NCBI GenBank assembly: GCA_022565075.1
Contig: JADFKG010000124.1
Coordinates: 1-6,091, forward strand
DNA length: 6,091 bases
Direction of reading: 5' to 3'
Source of the DNA: Chloroflexota bacterium
Lineage (GTDB): Bacteria > Chloroflexota > Dehalococcoidia > SM23-28-2 > RBG-16-64-32
In this document: in pieces, positions 4,941 to 6,091 of the stretch
Numbering within the stretch: the first letter of the stretch is position 1
Layout: each line of letters opens with the position of its first letter
Translations under genes and position numbers: made by a program
Notes under the pieces: generated by a model
What the model was told of the DNA's origin: nothing
The model's input: the letters and a program-made list of their open reading frames with translations, nothing else
The model's database searches: none

Positions 4941-5366
4941 TCTTTCGCTCCCGTATGCCGGCTCGGCCTCGCGGACCGACTTACGCCCCGCTGCTGCCGA
5001 GACCGCTACGACTAGCTGATCCGCTCGCTTCACCGCAGCACCGGCGTCCCCAGCCGACACGCTCTCTGGGCTGTAGTCGGCCGTCACTCGGCGATCGAAC
5101 AGCGCTCCTAGCGTTGGGCGAAGAGCCGCCGACAACAGCTTGCGCCGCCTTATCAGTTTACCGGAGAACTGGCTCATCACGAAGCGGTGGCCCCAATCAT
5201 CGTTGGCCGGCCGGATGCCAGCGACGATAAGGGCCGCCACCGCCGCCTGAAACGCCGCATAGTAGGCGCGGTTGGCAGCCGAGTTGTAGCGGCGCGCCCT
5301 GGCGTCTGCGCGGGCCGACGCCAGGCTCTCGCGGGCCTTCGCCAGGTAGCGTTCGGCCTCAGTCAC
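4683..5366 (-). CDS. HEPN-domain protein with fused C-terminal alpha/beta domain
   Basis: This 227-residue protein is read from GTG 5366, which overlaps the upstream stop as GTGA; longer starts would run inside the YyaL-type gene. Residues 1-125 form a HEPN domain of the PF05168 type: a helix EAERYLAKARESLASARAD, then RRYNSAANRAYYAAFQAAVA (25-44), GHRFVMSQFSGKLIRR (59-74) and ADYSPESVSAGDA (96-108). HEPN proteins are often RNases or toxins paired with nucleotidyltransferase antitoxins; the classic Rx4-6H RNase motif is not obvious here. A linker (126-142) leads to a charged helix, KAKAKKLIEEVKQTIL (150-165). Two strands follow (EFKVVEF, YRLIVRG), then a helix-like stretch (193-206) and a last strand, IWIVILAER (214-222). 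I do not recognise this second domain. The gene lies between coupled flavin-reductase and YyaL-type genes. The HEPN call is strong; activity is unknown. Confidence 0.75.
   Translation of the reverse strand: MTEAERYLAKARESLASARADARARRYNSAANRAYYAAFQAAVAALIVAGIRPANDDWGHRFVMSQFSGKLIRRRKLLSAALRPTLGALFDRRVTADYSPESVSAGDAGAAVKRADQLVVAVSAAAGRKSVREAEPAYGSERVKTDREVKAKAKKLIEEVKQTILQAYPDREFKVVEFGPKDYRLIVRGGRGDLEGIHKALDGRTTDILVDHDIWIVILAERKRRAA
4938..4952 (-). promoter_or_regulatory. Internal Shine-Dalgarno and GTG at the HEPN domain junction
   Basis: GGGAG-(7 nt)-GTG, followed by AAG ACT GAT, lies in frame with the HEPN gene at codon 143, at the boundary between the two domains. The surrounding 70 bases (4881-4950) are about 46% GC, clearly below the neighbourhood, as is common around genuine start sites. 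Confidence 0.4.
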
Positions 5367-6091
5367 TCCGGCAGCTCGATGACGCGCGGGCCGGACTGCA
5401 TCGCGGCGACGGTTTCGGCCAGCAGAGCGGCATCGGTGACGGGAGGCGAGCACATCGTGCCGGCGCAGGCGTACGCCGCCGGGGCCGGCTGGGCGGGAAG
5501 GCCGAGGGCCGCCAACTGCTCTGCGTCGCGGGCGGGATCAAGCACCTGCACAACGCGCGCGGGAACATCGAGCCGAAGCGCCGCGCCGAGCAGCGCATCG
5601 TCCGCGCCGACGATGTTCACTTCGGCAGGCGGGTTGAGGAAGATATCGACCTGCCGGCCGTAGGCAGCCGCGAAGTGGCCCATCTGCGCATACGTCCCGG
5701 CGAACGCCTCTAGCGTCGTGCGAGCGAGCGTCTGCCAGCGCTCATCTCGCGTCAGGTGGTGGAGACGAATGAGAACGTCGGCGACGCAGGTGTTGTCCTG
5801 AAGCGACTTCTGCCGGTCCTTGAGACGGCCAGTTTCGTCACCGCCTCCCCAGACGTCGAAGAAGCCGCCGCCGTCAGGGTCTCCGAAGCGATCGACGATG
5901 AGGTCCGCCAGCGCCACGGCATCGTCGAAGTACTCACGGTCGCCGGTCACCTCGTGAGCGTCCAGCAGCGCACGGGCGGTGAACGCCTGGTCCGTAAGGA
6001 GGCCGGGCACCTGCGCCTCGCCGTCTTGAGGGCGGAAGCGGTGCATGACGCCGTCGTGACGCAGCTCGTCCAGCAGGAAGCGCAGCGCCGT
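5363..6091 (-). CDS. YyaL/DUF255-type protein, C-terminal part
   Basis: Only the last 242 codons and the TGA stop are in the window; the frame stays open to base 6091, so the start lies outside. The visible part is the alpha/alpha-toroid (six-hairpin glycosidase-like) C-terminal region of the YyaL/spermatogenesis-associated protein 20 family (about 680 residues), whose N-terminus is a thioredoxin-like DUF255 domain. Family features in order are GLLTDQAFTARALLDAHEVTGD (45-66 of the visible part), GGGFFDVWGG, LQDNTCVADVLIRLHHLT (the NSxxAxxLLRL region), PAEVNIVGADD, and YACAGTMCSPPVTD just before the end, matching the usual YxCxxxxCxPPxTD tail. The biochemical function of the family is unsettled. 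The M at 6046 is an internal residue, since conserved sequence (LRFLLDELRHDGV) continues upstream. Its TGA overlaps the GTG of the HEPN gene by GTGA, which indicates an operon. Confidence 0.85.
   Translation of the reverse strand, partial: TALRFLLDELRHDGVMHRFRPQDGEAQVPGLLTDQAFTARALLDAHEVTGDREYFDDAVALADLIVDRFGDPDGGGFFDVWGGGDETGRLKDRQKSLQDNTCVADVLIRLHHLTRDERWQTLARTTLEAFAGTYAQMGHFAAAYGRQVDIFLNPPAEVNIVGADDALLGAALRLDVPARVVQVLDPARDAEQLAALGLPAQPAPAAYACAGTMCSPPVTDAALLAETVAAMQSGPRVIELPE

Noticed and set aside
5367..5453. A longer HEPN start adding 29 residues
   Set aside because: The extra residues are Arg-rich, lie entirely inside the YyaL-type gene, and precede the natural start of the HEPN domain; GTG 5366 with the GTGA overlap is the better start.
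6044..6046. ATG at 6046 as the true start of the YyaL-type gene
   Set aside because: The frame remains open to the window edge and the upstream residues continue the toroid domain; the family is about 680 residues, so the gene is cut by the edge.

Overview
The window is a compact, GC-rich bacterial segment with nine complete or partial genes that fill almost all of it, plus one possible internal gene; no stretch over about 60 bases lies between genes. The high GC, frequent GTG starts, at least one apparently leaderless gene and the many flavin-dependent enzymes would suit a Chloroflexota-type (Dehalococcoidia/SAR202-like) or actinobacterial genome. That placement is inference; nothing here is diagnostic. 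No rRNA, tRNA, CRISPR array, insertion sequence or classical hairpin-plus-T-run terminator was seen.

Layout. The left edge holds the last 39 codons of an M48-type metallopeptidase (+), followed after an extended -10 promoter by a small lipoprotein with a cupredoxin-like copper site (173-610, +). Its stop abuts the stop of a minus-strand cluster that reads leftward from a divergent promoter region near 3600: an 8-helix membrane protein (3587-2763), an AhpE-like peroxiredoxin (2716-2240), an SsuD-like FMNH2-dependent alkanesulfonate monooxygenase (2236-1136) and an SsuE-like NAD(P)H:FMN reductase (1132-611). The last three are separated by 3 nt each and form an oxidative desulfonation unit: the reductase supplies FMNH2, the monooxygenase releases sulfite from organosulfonates, and the peroxiredoxin plausibly removes peroxide leaking from reduced flavin. 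No sulfonate ABC transporter genes accompany it.

On the right, a DinB-fold protein (3647-4159, +) starts as an apparently leaderless GTG gene, divergent from the membrane protein gene, and converges with a second minus-strand operon. That operon runs from the right edge: the C-terminal part of a YyaL/DUF255-type protein, then a HEPN-domain protein, then a split-barrel flavin reductase. The genes are joined by stop/start overlaps (GTGA and TAGTG), so translational coupling is likely.

The most unusual item is the HEPN gene. A PF05168-type HEPN domain is followed in frame by an unrecognised alpha/beta domain. A textbook Shine-Dalgarno (GGGAG, 7-nt spacer) and GTG codon sit exactly at the domain junction, inside a local GC dip. 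This suggests either a fused toxin-antitoxin-like pair or one gene making two products. Other points worth checking are a perfect 15-bp palindrome in the peroxiredoxin leader, a possible compensated frameshift at the peroxiredoxin C-terminus, and convergent gene pairs with zero or negative spacing.
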